A DNA stretch of 7,786 bases from Acidobacteriaceae bacterium (GTDB taxonomy: Bacteria > Acidobacteriota > Terriglobia > Terriglobales > Acidobacteriaceae), in assembly GCA_003135315.1 (NCBI GenBank), contig PLBD01000359.1:25620-33405 (forward strand), in the 5' to 3' direction. Position 1 is the first letter of the stretch. Every line of letters starts with the position of its first letter. Below the pieces are notes generated by a model that saw only the letters and a program-made list of their open reading frames with translations, had not been told where the DNA came from and did no database searches. This document shows, in pieces, positions 1 to 6,370 of this stretch. Both the position numbers and the translations under genes were made by a program.

Positions 1-1127
1 GCTGCCATCCCGACGACCGCGAAGGCGACCGGGGAGAGGTTCAGCTGCGGCATAGAGTGATTCAGGATTCCGGCGAAAAGCGCTCCGGAGGAAGCGCCCA
101 GCACCAGCAGTGGAGCAAAAATGCCCCCGGGAGCGCCGGCGGCGTAGGACCAGGGACCGATGAGAAATCGCGCGAGAAATACCGCTGCAAGACCACTGAC
201 CGCATAATGATCGGCGAGGATGGCCTGCGTAAGGTTATCTCCGCCTCCGACCAGCGCAGGTGCGAACCACGCGACAAGTCCCACCGTCGCGCCGATGATG
301 GCAGCGCGGTTGATCGGGGAGAGACTGGGCATGCGGTCCGCAAGACGCAGCAAACCCACTGTAATGACGTTGTAAAGCGCACCGGCTGAGCCCAGCATCG
401 CCCCCAAGGCCAGAAACGGCGCAACTCCCCAGGCTTGGGTCAGGCTGACTTGCCGCACCGTGAAGTCCAGTACGTTGCCCAGCATCAATCGCATGATCCA
501 GACAGCAACCGAAGCTGCCGCCAGTGTCGCCACCAGCAGCCATGGGGTGAAACTGCTAGTCAGTTCTTCGAAAACAAAGATGGATCCGCCGATGGGAGCG
601 TTGAAAGCCACAGCCAGTCCTGCGCCCGCACCGGCCGCCGCGATGACCCTGGTATCCTGATCGTCTTTTACAAGAAAGCGCGAGGCCAGCCTGGCAAGCG
701 AGGCCCCCATCTGAACGGTTGGGCCTTCACGGCCAAGCGCGAGGCCGGAGCCTATGGCCATGAGACCGCCAAAGAACTTGACGGGCAACACGGAAGATGA
801 GGCCAGCTTCACCTCACCGCTGAAAGCCGCTTCCACCCGCTGGACGCCACTACCTTCGGCTATCGGCGCGAAACGAACCACCAGAAAGCGGGCCAGGGCG
901 GCGCCTGCAAGGCCAAGCGCCACGGGGGCCACCCAGCCAACATAAGGCCATGCGTGCGCCCTTGCGATTAACGCATCGCGCCCGTGATCGGCGGCAATCA
1001 GGCAATAGCGAAAAGCGCCGCCGACCAGCCCGACGAACGCTCCGGCAAGCAGACTGGCGGTTGAAACTCGAACTACACGCGAATTCAAGGGCTTCATGCG
1101 AACCGCCGGCCCACCGCTGGCGCTCAT
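1..1127 (-). CDS. ClC-family chloride/proton antiporter (3' end cut by window)
   Basis: Integral inner-membrane protein of the ClC family, which exchanges chloride for protons. About 375 residues are visible; comparison with E. coli ClcA suggests the last 70 or so are missing beyond the left edge. All N-terminal signature motifs are readable: GSGVQ at residues 92-96 (the GSGIP chloride-site loop, with Gln replacing Pro), GREGPTVQ from 132 with gating glutamate E134, FNAPIGG from 175 followed by E187-E188, and GAPGGIFAP at 331-339. E134 corresponds to ClcA E148 and E188 to the proton glutamate E203. Keeping both favours an antiporter over a passive channel (family knowledge). The first in-frame ATG after a TAA stop is at 1127; a second at 1097 is possible. 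Neither has a strong Shine-Dalgarno sequence. The gene starts 39 bases after the OmpA-like gene on the same strand, so co-transcription is likely. Any C-terminal CBS domains would lie outside the window. Confidence 0.93.
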   Translation of the reverse strand, partial: MSASGGPAVRMKPLNSRVVRVSTASLLAGAFVGLVGGAFRYCLIAADHGRDALIARAHAWPYVGWVAPVALGLAGAALARFLVVRFAPIAEGSGVQRVEAAFSGEVKLASSSVLPVKFFGGLMAIGSGLALGREGPTVQMGASLARLASRFLVKDDQDTRVIAAAGAGAGLAVAFNAPIGGSIFVFEELTSSFTPWLLVATLAAASVAVWIMRLMLGNVLDFTVRQVSLTQAWGVAPFLALGAMLGSAGALYNVITVGLLRLADRMPSLSPINRAAIIGATVGLVAWFAPALVGGGDNLTQAILADHYAVSGLAAVFLARFLIGPWSYAAGAPGGIFAPLLVLGASSGALFAGILNHSMPQLNLSPVAFAVVGMA

Positions 1128-1166
1128 CCCTGTCTCAGGCGAATCCCTGGGCCATTCGCCCTGGCG

Positions 1167-2090
1167 TTATGTTCCGGCGATGCCTTTATTCTGCAGCACC
1201 CTGACCACAACCCGACGGTTCTCAGCCTGTCCCTCAGCTGTCGTATCGGGAGCTACCTGCTTGCTGGTTCCCATCGCGCCCGGCGCCAGAATGTTGGTTA
1301 GAGGAATGCCGCCCTTCTGTTCCAGAAAGTCAGTCACGTTGGCTGCCCGCTCCTGGCTCAGCTTCTGGTTCAGAGCAGCCGAGCCCACGGCCGACGCATA
1401 GCCCTTTACTTGAATCACATAGCCGGTAACCGTCTTGGCCTTCTGGCACAACGCCAGCAATTTAGCGTTGTACTGCGGATCAACCGCCACCTGGTCATTG
1501 CCGAAGAGCACCGTGACCTCGTCCCAGATGTTGTAATCAGCCAACTCGCCAAAGCGCTTATTGACGGCAGCGATAGCCGCTTTGTTGGCGGCAATCTTGG
1601 CCTGTGCGGCAGCCATCTCCTTCTGTTGCTGCGCCATGGCGGCCTGCTCCTTCTGGATTTGCGCTTCCTGCTTCGCCGCCTGCTCTTTTTGTAGTTGCTC
1701 CTGCTGCTCCACTGGCGTTACGCCGGCCTGAATATCGCTGGCGGTTTGCAGGTCCTTGCCATTGAACTTGATAGTGTTCGCCACCAACTGGTTCTGGGCG
1801 TTGTAATTGCCTTGCACCTGGACCTGAAGGCCGGGCTCCAGAACGGTTAGGCCCATCTGTTTCTTGCGAGCATGGAATATACCCGCTACATCTTCCACGC
1901 TGGTGTAGTTGTTCAGGACCACAACCACGTTACCCGAGTCTTGCGTCTGAACGGTCATGGTGGCGCCACTTCGTCCATTGATGACTCCCTGGATCTGGGC
2001 ACTCTGCGCGCCGGCAACACTACACAGCAGAACCGCCGCCAGCGTAAGGGTTACGATGAATGTCATTCTCTCCATATTGCTTCGGTTCAT
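1167..2090 (-). CDS. OmpA-C-domain envelope protein with N-terminal beta domain and coiled coil
   Basis: Exported 307-residue protein of the cell envelope. A signal peptide covers about residues 1-31 (hydrophobic core 10-26). Residues 32-112 are rich in beta-strand patterns and resemble the small OB-like DUF5666 type; this is a resemblance only. Residues 126-178 are an Ala/Gln/Glu/Lys-rich coiled coil containing two QKEQAA units 12 residues apart. Residues 190-300 form an OmpA C-terminal domain ending in the typical ENRRVVVRV strand. In the family this domain binds the diaminopimelate of peptidoglycan through an Asp and an Arg 15 residues apart. Here the Arg is kept (R248, in LSQERAANV), but the Asp position is Ser233 (KGYAS instead of GHTD). 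There is no transmembrane barrel, so it is probably a periplasmic tether or scaffold. The start at 2090 is chosen over downstream Met6 and Met9 because AGGAG lies 9 bases upstream. The ClC gene follows closely. Confidence 0.9.
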   Translation of the reverse strand: MNRSNMERMTFIVTLTLAAVLLCSVAGAQSAQIQGVINGRSGATMTVQTQDSGNVVVVLNNYTSVEDVAGIFHARKKQMGLTVLEPGLQVQVQGNYNAQNQLVANTIKFNGKDLQTASDIQAGVTPVEQQEQLQKEQAAKQEAQIQKEQAAMAQQQKEMAAAQAKIAANKAAIAAVNKRFGELADYNIWDEVTVLFGNDQVAVDPQYNAKLLALCQKAKTVTGYVIQVKGYASAVGSAALNQKLSQERAANVTDFLEQKGGIPLTNILAPGAMGTSKQVAPDTTAEGQAENRRVVVRVLQNKGIAGT

Positions 2091-2099
2091 AATCTATCT

Positions 2100-2104
2100 C
2101 TCCT
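2100..2104 (-). promoter_or_regulatory. Shine-Dalgarno sequence of the OmpA-like gene
   Basis: AGGAG on the minus strand, 9 bases before the ATG at 2090. Met6 and Met9 of the same frame have no comparable sequence before them, so this motif decides the start. Confidence 0.75.
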
Positions 2105-2113
2105 ATTCAGTAA

Positions 2114-2128
2114 GTGCGTGGCACGCAC
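2114..2128. repeat. 15-bp inverted repeat in the OmpA-like gene leader
   Basis: GTGCGTG-G-CACGCAC, two perfect 7-base arms around one central base, 24-38 bases upstream of the OmpA-like start codon and just before its ribosome-binding site. The one-base spacer is too short for a good RNA hairpin with full arms, so it looks more like a dimeric protein's operator. No specific regulator can be named. Confidence 0.45.
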
Positions 2129-2320
2129 GATAAGATGATGGGTAAGAGGGCGGAGACCTTCGCACCATCATACAAAACCACCCGATTTCTGACTCGACTC
2201 AGGTCGGGACTGATCACTGCACTCTGTGCCTGAGGTGGAATAGTTGCTACTGAACGCCGAAGCCCGACAGTGGCATCTGGACTCTGCGTGACGGCATCCC
2301 TCTTCTTGCGTGATGCCAGC

Positions 2321-2326
2321 ATAATA
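2321..2326 (-). promoter_or_regulatory. Possible -10 box (TATTAT) for the OmpA-like/ClC unit
   Basis: On the minus strand the hexamer TATTAT matches TATAAT at five of six positions. It implies transcription starting near 2314, leaving a leader of about 224 bases before the OmpA-like start codon. The CRP-type palindrome would then be centred at about -43.5, overlapping the -35 region, close to but not exactly the usual -41.5 of class II activation. The hexamer is short and could occur by chance. Confidence 0.35.
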
Positions 2327-2347
2327 CGTCGAGAGCACTCAACTTCT

Positions 2348-2367
2348 TGTGTGATCTAGATCACACA
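2348..2367. promoter_or_regulatory. CRP/FNR-superfamily operator, perfect 20-bp palindrome
   Basis: TGTGTGATCTAGATCACACA is a perfect inverted repeat. Its inner 16 bases, TGTGATCTAGATCACA, are identical to the core of the ideal E. coli CRP consensus site (established knowledge). It lies 63 bases downstream of the amt stop codon and about 258 bases upstream of the OmpA-like start, so the likely target is the OmpA-like/ClC transcript. A second copy of the same motif class occurs at 4544-4559, which supports a real regulon over coincidence. The palindrome lacks a following T-run on either strand, so it is not a convincing terminator. Confidence 0.75.
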
Positions 2368-2430
2368 GTTTCGCCCATTGGTAGGACCTTTGTTGGCACA
2401 GAATGGTCGCGCTGCATCCCGCCGTAACAC

Positions 2431-4125
2431 TTACCGGGCCCCAGCGACTGCATCCTCCGGGTAACCGCACATACCAAACTCGGGAACGTCGAGACCTTCT
2501 TCTTCCACTTCCTGTGCCACTCGCATGCTCTTCACTTTGTTGACGCACCAGAAAACGACGTAGGTTGCGCCAAGCGCCCAGGCAGCATACAGGGTTGCTC
2601 CCAGGAGCTGACACCAGAACTGCCGCGTGTCGCCGTGGAACAGGCCCGTCACTCCTTGTCCGGCTCGTCCCAGGTAGGACGTTGCGCCGACTCCATTCCA
2701 TCCGCTGCCATAGGTGCCATCGGCAAAGATGCCTACACAGACAGCGCCAAACCACCCGCAGTAGCCGTGTACCGAGATCGCACCACATGGATCGTCGATT
2801 TTGAGGAACCGATCATTGAAGAGAACGCCGCCACAAACCAGGCATCCCGCCAGCACGCCAATGACAACCGCCGATGTCGGGGACACAAAGGCGCACGGCG
2901 CCGGAATCGCGACTAAACCCGCCAGCATCCCGTTACAGGCCATGGTTATGTCGGGCTTGCCAAACAGGAGATACCACAGAAGCAGCGCAGCAGCCGAGCC
3001 TCCTACGGCCGCCAGATTAGTATTGACGGCGACCACAGAGATACGAAGGTCGGTTGCCCCGAGAGTGGAGCCTGGGTTGAATCCCATCCATCCAAAAAGC
3101 AGAATGAATGTGCCGGTCACAACGTACACGATGTTATGGGCGGGAAAGATCCGGATCTTCCCGCCGGGACCATACTTACCCAGACGCGGACCCAAAATGA
3201 TCGCAAGAGCCATGGCGCAAAAACCACCCACTGCATGGACGACCGTCGATCCCGCAAAGTCGACATAGCCATGGCCGAGGTTCAGTGTGGAGCCGACTTG
3301 TGACAGCCACCCCCCGCCCCAGGTCCAGCAGCCGGAGATTGGGTAGAGGATCGCGCCGATGAAGAGTTCACACAGCAGGAATGCCCAGAAGGTTATCCGC
3401 TCGCAGACCGCGCCGACGATGATGTAGCCGGCGGTCTCCATAAACACAACTTCGAACAGCGCGAGACAGTTGCTGGCGCTGTCGTAGGCAGGACCGACGA
3501 GAAAAAAGCCCTTCCCGCCCACAAACCCCCATTGGCCGCTCCCAACCAGAAACTTGTTGAGGGTGGGTATGCCGCCAAGATTGGTGGGCGCGGCATTGAT
3601 TGCAACAGCTCCGAACTGGAACGCGTACCCGACTGCGTAGTACGCCAGGAAGGCGAATACGTAGGCTGCGAAATTCAGCATCATCAAGTGGGCGGCATTT
3701 TTCTTTCGAACCAGGCCGCAGGTGAGAAGTGCGAAACCAGCCTGCATAAACAGGACCAGGTACCCGGTATTTAGTGTCCAGGCAAAGTTGGTTGCTACGC
3801 GGACGTGACCCACATCGTCAGCCAGCCTTACTGCGAGAGGTTCTTTGGCCGCCTGAGCCTGGTAGTCCTCGAAATCCTTCTTGTTCTTGGCGTAGTCCGG
3901 GGCCGCCTTGTCGGTTGGCTCGGGAACCACAAAAGGATTGCCCGCGGCGTCCACAGCGCTAGTCTTGTCCCCAGTTACAGTGCCTGATGGGTCCGGCTTA
4001 GGCCCATCGTCAGCAACAAGGGGCAATGACAGCGCTGCGAACAATCCGGCCACTAAAAGAAGAACGACGGTACGTGAGGAGACAAACGAGAGGGGGCAAA
4101 AGCGCCTGGCGACTCGTCTTGTCAT
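2431..4125 (-). CDS. amt: Amt-family ammonium transporter with exported N-terminal extension
   Basis: Inner-membrane ammonium/ammonia uptake protein of the Amt/MEP/Rh family, 564 residues against about 400-430 for typical bacterial Amt. The transport core starts near residue 110 (NFAWTLNTGYLVLF). Hallmarks are conserved: D289 and H297 (VDFAGSTVVH), F349 and S353 (FNPGS), and H453 (SVHGYCG), matching E. coli AmtB D160, H168, F215, S219 and H318, including the twin-histidine pore. The cytoplasmic tail keeps an EEEGLDVPEFG motif (541-551), the segment that in AmtB couples to the PII protein GlnK. The excess length is N-terminal: a hydrophobic signal-like segment (19-37), then about 70 polar residues rich in Pro, Asp and Lys. 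ATG 4125 is supported by AGGAG 10 bases upstream. No glnK/glnB gene is adjacent. The core is unusually Cys-rich. Confidence 0.95.
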   Translation of the reverse strand: MTRRVARRFCPLSFVSSRTVVLLLVAGLFAALSLPLVADDGPKPDPSGTVTGDKTSAVDAAGNPFVVPEPTDKAAPDYAKNKKDFEDYQAQAAKEPLAVRLADDVGHVRVATNFAWTLNTGYLVLFMQAGFALLTCGLVRKKNAAHLMMLNFAAYVFAFLAYYAVGYAFQFGAVAINAAPTNLGGIPTLNKFLVGSGQWGFVGGKGFFLVGPAYDSASNCLALFEVVFMETAGYIIVGAVCERITFWAFLLCELFIGAILYPISGCWTWGGGWLSQVGSTLNLGHGYVDFAGSTVVHAVGGFCAMALAIILGPRLGKYGPGGKIRIFPAHNIVYVVTGTFILLFGWMGFNPGSTLGATDLRISVVAVNTNLAAVGGSAAALLLWYLLFGKPDITMACNGMLAGLVAIPAPCAFVSPTSAVVIGVLAGCLVCGGVLFNDRFLKIDDPCGAISVHGYCGWFGAVCVGIFADGTYGSGWNGVGATSYLGRAGQGVTGLFHGDTRQFWCQLLGATLYAAWALGATYVVFWCVNKVKSMRVAQEVEEEGLDVPEFGMCGYPEDAVAGAR

Positions 4126-4135
4126 CTTTTGGTTG

Positions 4136-4140
4136 CTCCT
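4136..4140 (-). promoter_or_regulatory. Shine-Dalgarno sequence of amt
   Basis: AGGAG on the minus strand, 10 bases before ATG 4125. It supports the long N-terminus, including the signal-like segment, as truly translated rather than a start placed too far upstream. Confidence 0.65.
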
Positions 4141-4356
4141 GTCTTTAAGAATCGATAATTCTCAGCTCGTCAAACGTTTGCGGGAACATCTCGAACTACT
4201 GCCGGTACAACCGCTCTTGTGAGTACTTTGAGGGAACAGGACCAGGCCCGAAAGTGAGCCGGAGACAACCCGTATTGGCAACAAATCCAACCTCCTCCTA
4301 GCTATTGCGAGACCGGAAATTGGATCCAAGTAATCCATTGACCATAAAGGCGGCCC

Positions 4357-4533
4357 TCAAAGTGAGTCCAATTCATATTTCTTATGGCGTCCATCAAGCT
4401 CTCCAATAGCGGCCACAATCCCGCGAATATTGTCAGGATTGTCCCGAACTCTTTCTTGCATCTTGTCTTTCGTGTTCAAGAAACCGTCGTACCGGACGGA
4501 ATCGCAGCCCCGGGCGGGCAGAGCCACATCCAT
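4357..4533 (-). CDS. Possible small protein, 58 residues, unknown
   Basis: An open frame from ATG 4533 to TGA 4357. The C-terminal half looks protein-like: charged and helical, with a run such as QERVRDNPDNIRGIVAAIGE followed by a basic then acidic tail. The N-terminal 15 residues look less natural, and an internal ATG at residue 25 could be the real start. No strong Shine-Dalgarno sequence precedes either ATG. Third codon positions are poorer in G/C than in the neighbouring genes, so this may be a decayed gene fragment, a small gene of different origin, or chance. Its start lies only 10 bases from the CRP-type site. I do not recognise a family. Confidence 0.25.
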   Translation of the reverse strand: MDVALPARGCDSVRYDGFLNTKDKMQERVRDNPDNIRGIVAAIGELDGRHKKYELDSL

Positions 4534-4543
4534 CACCGATGCG

Positions 4544-4559
4544 TGTGATAGACGTCACA
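4544..4559. promoter_or_regulatory. CRP/FNR-superfamily operator upstream of the cytochrome-porin operon
   Basis: TGTGATAGACGTCACA fits TGTGA-N6-TCACA exactly, the CRP-type half-site pair (established knowledge); it is not the TTGAT-N4-ATCAA of classic FNR. Its centre (4551.5) lies 41.5 bases upstream of the start (4593) predicted by the AATACT box, the standard position for class II activation. It is about 115 bases before the cytochrome start codon. The divergent amt start is over 400 bases away, so the rightward operon is the likely target. Confidence 0.72.
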
Positions 4560-4580
4560 GCTAAATAGGCATGGAAACGC

Positions 4581-4586
4581 AATACT
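4581..4586 (+). promoter_or_regulatory. Probable -10 box of the cytochrome-porin/cupredoxin operon
   Basis: AATACT matches TATAAT at four of six positions. It matters because of its spacing: if it spans -12 to -7, the CRP-type site is centred at exactly -41.5. No good -35 hexamer is visible at the usual distance, as expected for an activator-dependent promoter. The leader would be about 74 bases. Confidence 0.45.
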
Positions 4587-4653
4587 TTCGTCCCATTAGC
4601 TAAATCACATGTGGGGACAGAGGCAATCAATCTCGTCTTGCTTCGTTGCCTGC

Positions 4654-4661
4654 AAGGAGGT
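4654..4661 (+). promoter_or_regulatory. Strong Shine-Dalgarno sequence deciding the cytochrome-porin start
   Basis: AAGGAGGT, a near-perfect anti-16S match, ends 5 bases before ATG 4667. The frame also has a TTG at 4646, but that codon lies upstream of this motif, and starting there would place the motif inside the coding sequence. ATG 4667 is therefore the start. Confidence 0.9.
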
Positions 4662-4666
4662 CCGGT

Positions 4667-6328
4667 ATGCGTGAGCTGTCGTTCCGTGAGGGAAGCAGAT
4701 TTCTGCGGCTCGTGGTTTTGGTTCTCGTGATCGCCGCCTCGCGGCCGAGCCTGGCAATTCCTGCGTTTTCACGCTTATACGGCACCAGTTGCAGCACCTG
4801 TCACATTGACTTTCCCAAGCTGAACGATTTCGGCAAAGCGTTCAAAGATGCCGGTTTCAAGTTTCCGAAAGACGACGAGACGATGCTCAAAATCCCTCCG
4901 GTGATGTTGGGAGCTCCAGCCAACGCCGAACTCTGGCCGAAGGCCATCTGGCCGGGCACCATCCCGGGCATCCCGCCGATCGGGCTGCGCATGAACAACT
5001 ACTTCCAGTACACGGGCACCAGCAGCGGAAAATTTGCTGCTCTGACTCCGGCGGGAACCTTGGCGCCATTTGTCCCGACTACCGACTTCGAAACGGGATT
5101 GTTCAGCATCTTCACCGCCGGCAATTTCGGCAGCGACATAGCCTTCTGGGTTGACGACGACATCAGCGTCAGCGGCGCGAACGCGAATGGCGGACTGGGC
5201 GACGGTTATCTGAAGTTCGTCAATGTCGGCCGCCTGATCAAGCTGCCGGCAAACTCTCTTAATCTCCGAGTCGGCCAGTTTGAACTCGAATTGCCGTTCA
5301 CGCAGGCCCGCAGCATCTGGATCAGTCCTTATGACATCTATACGCAAGCCAATATCGGAGCCATGAACTCACTGGTTCCGCTGCAGCAGTTTGTCAATAA
5401 CCAATTTTCCATGGCGGACGCGGGCAAGGGGGTCGAGTTCAGCGGCGGGCTGCACACTGGGGGCTACAACTACTCGATTGCGTTCATTGACCAGAACACC
5501 AGTGGAATTGGTCAGGACCAGAATCCTGGCAGTCCATATGTTCCCCAAGCGACCGGTAGCAACAACGGAGGTTTGGGCGTGGCTTCCGACGCGAACTTCA
5601 AGGACATCTACGCCAGTTTCAACTATCGCTTCAACCTGGAGCACGACAAGTCGAGCCGCGAGGCAATCCAGGCGGCAGGCCCTACTGGTCCGCGCGATCA
5701 CACTTACCTGAACTTCGGGACCTACTATTTCTACGGACGCTCGGTGCAGCGTTTGCTGGGTGCGGGCGCCGACGGTACAGCGGCGACCGTTACCGCACGT
5801 GAGCCGTTTTACAGGGTCGGCGGCAACATGACTTTCAATTATCGCTGTTGCCTGCAGTTCAACGCCCTGTACATGTTCGGTCACGACATGAACTTGCTAC
5901 CCATCGATGCCAACGGCAATCTCATTGCACTACAAAACCTGACTACTTCCGTGCCGGTGGGCTTCATCCGCAGCACGCCTGCGACTTTCAGCGGCGGTTT
6001 CGTGGATGCGGAATGGCTTGCCTATCCGTGGATGTACGTGATGATCCGCTACGACGCCGTCAATTCGACCTCGGACCGTATCAATGGACTGCAAACCAAC
6101 CCTTCGTTCACCGGCGCTCCGTTCAACGCACCATTCGCTTCGACGCGCAATCGCATCACCCCAGGAGTGCAGTTCCTGATCCACGCCAATATCAAGGCGT
6201 CGTTTGAGTACCAATTCCGCCCGTCACAAGCCGTAGTCATAGCCACCAATCCACTGACCGGTCTGCCGGTGGCATTGAATCCGTTCCACACCAACACAGC
6301 CGTGGCTGGATTGGAGTGGGTGTACTAA
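4667..6328 (+). CDS. Exported monoheme c-type cytochrome fused to an outer-membrane beta-barrel (porin-cytochrome)
   Basis: A 553-residue exported protein. A signal peptide covers residues 1-30 (core 14-24, likely cleavage after SLA). A single heme c motif, CSTCH, follows at 42-46 within FSRLYGTSCSTCH and FPKLNDFGKAF. The rest, from about residue 105, has the alternating-residue, Gly/Asn/aromatic-rich pattern of a beta-barrel and ends in GLEWVY; a terminal aromatic residue is the outer-membrane sorting signal. One N-terminal heme plugged into a barrel is the architecture of Cyc2-type cytochromes, which pass electrons across the outer membrane in iron oxidisers (family knowledge); Cyc2 has FARQTG before its heme motif, here FSRLYG. 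Whether this protein oxidises iron or handles another donor or acceptor is unknown. No second CxxCH exists; C394-C395 are adjacent cysteines in the barrel. The cupredoxin gene follows 42 bases later, suggesting an operon of redox partners. The CRP-type site and -10 box upstream suggest activation by a CRP-family regulator. Confidence 0.85.
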   Translation: MRELSFREGSRFLRLVVLVLVIAASRPSLAIPAFSRLYGTSCSTCHIDFPKLNDFGKAFKDAGFKFPKDDETMLKIPPVMLGAPANAELWPKAIWPGTIPGIPPIGLRMNNYFQYTGTSSGKFAALTPAGTLAPFVPTTDFETGLFSIFTAGNFGSDIAFWVDDDISVSGANANGGLGDGYLKFVNVGRLIKLPANSLNLRVGQFELELPFTQARSIWISPYDIYTQANIGAMNSLVPLQQFVNNQFSMADAGKGVEFSGGLHTGGYNYSIAFIDQNTSGIGQDQNPGSPYVPQATGSNNGGLGVASDANFKDIYASFNYRFNLEHDKSSREAIQAAGPTGPRDHTYLNFGTYYFYGRSVQRLLGAGADGTAATVTAREPFYRVGGNMTFNYRCCLQFNALYMFGHDMNLLPIDANGNLIALQNLTTSVPVGFIRSTPATFSGGFVDAEWLAYPWMYVMIRYDAVNSTSDRINGLQTNPSFTGAPFNAPFASTRNRITPGVQFLIHANIKASFEYQFRPSQAVVIATNPLTGLPVALNPFHTNTAVAGLEWVY

Positions 6329-6359
6329 CCAATGATTGCTGAGGATGTACCAATCACGA

Positions 6360-6364
6360 AAGGA
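6360..6364 (+). promoter_or_regulatory. Shine-Dalgarno sequence of the cupredoxin gene
   Basis: AAGGA, 6 bases before ATG 6371 and 9 before ATG 6374. It sits downstream of the earlier in-frame ATG at 6332, which would prepend 13 polar residues to an otherwise standard signal peptide and has no good ribosome-binding site, so 6371 is preferred. Confidence 0.65.
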
Positions 6365-6370
6365 AAGTTC

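Larger units (their letters stand above)
2091..2430. other. 340-base intergenic region between amt and the OmpA-like gene
   Basis: Both flanking genes read leftward. Going left from amt, the region contains a perfect 20-bp CRP-type palindrome (2348-2367), a TATTAT -10-like hexamer on the minus strand (2321-2326), about 190 bases with nothing I recognise, a 15-base dyad (2114-2128) and the Shine-Dalgarno sequence of the OmpA-like gene. A 71-codon minus-strand frame (2107-2322) has no recognisable protein character and starts upstream of the transcription start its own -10 box would predict, so I do not call it a gene. I found no obvious terminator after amt. Confidence 0.6.
4126..4666. other. 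Divergent intergenic region between amt and the cytochrome-porin gene
   Basis: About 540 bases separate two divergent genes. The right third holds the CRP-type site (4544-4559), a -10-like box (4581-4586) and the ribosome-binding site of the cytochrome gene. A weak minus-strand TTGACG (4168-4173) upstream of amt could be a -35 element, but no good -10 box follows it. I looked for a sigma-54 (TGGCAC-N5-TTGC) promoter, common for amt genes, and found none. An octamer AGCTAAAT occurs twice (4559-4566 and 4598-4605). A possible 58-codon minus-strand ORF covers 4357-4533; 4180-4350 shows nothing I recognise beyond a 10-bp palindrome, TTGGATCCAA (4320-4329). Confidence 0.6.

Noticed and set aside
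2107..2322. 71-codon minus-strand frame in the amt/OmpA-like gap
   Set aside because: No protein-like character or ribosome-binding site, and its start lies upstream of the transcription start implied by TATTAT.
2348..2367. Palindrome as an amt terminator
   Set aside because: The stem is AT/GC mixed with a two-base loop and no T-run follows on either strand; the match to the CRP consensus core explains it better.
4126..4300. Sigma-54 promoter for amt
   Set aside because: Searched on the minus strand for TGGCAC-N5-TTGC and GG-N10-GC patterns with correct context; none convincing.
4559..4605. AGCTAAAT direct repeat as a regulator-binding pair
   Set aside because: Only two 8-base copies 39 bases apart, on each side of the -10 box; too little to separate from chance.
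4646..4666. TTG start giving a 560-residue cytochrome-porin
   Set aside because: The codon lies upstream of a near-perfect Shine-Dalgarno sequence (4654-4661) that is correctly spaced from ATG 4667, and the extra seven residues add nothing to the signal peptide.
4775..5884. Minus-strand open frames of 171-190 codons
   Set aside because: Antisense shadows within the cytochrome-porin gene; translations have no recognisable features.
6332..6370. Upstream ATG for the cupredoxin gene
   Set aside because: It would add 13 polar residues before a standard signal peptide and has no ribosome-binding site; AAGGA precedes ATG 6371.
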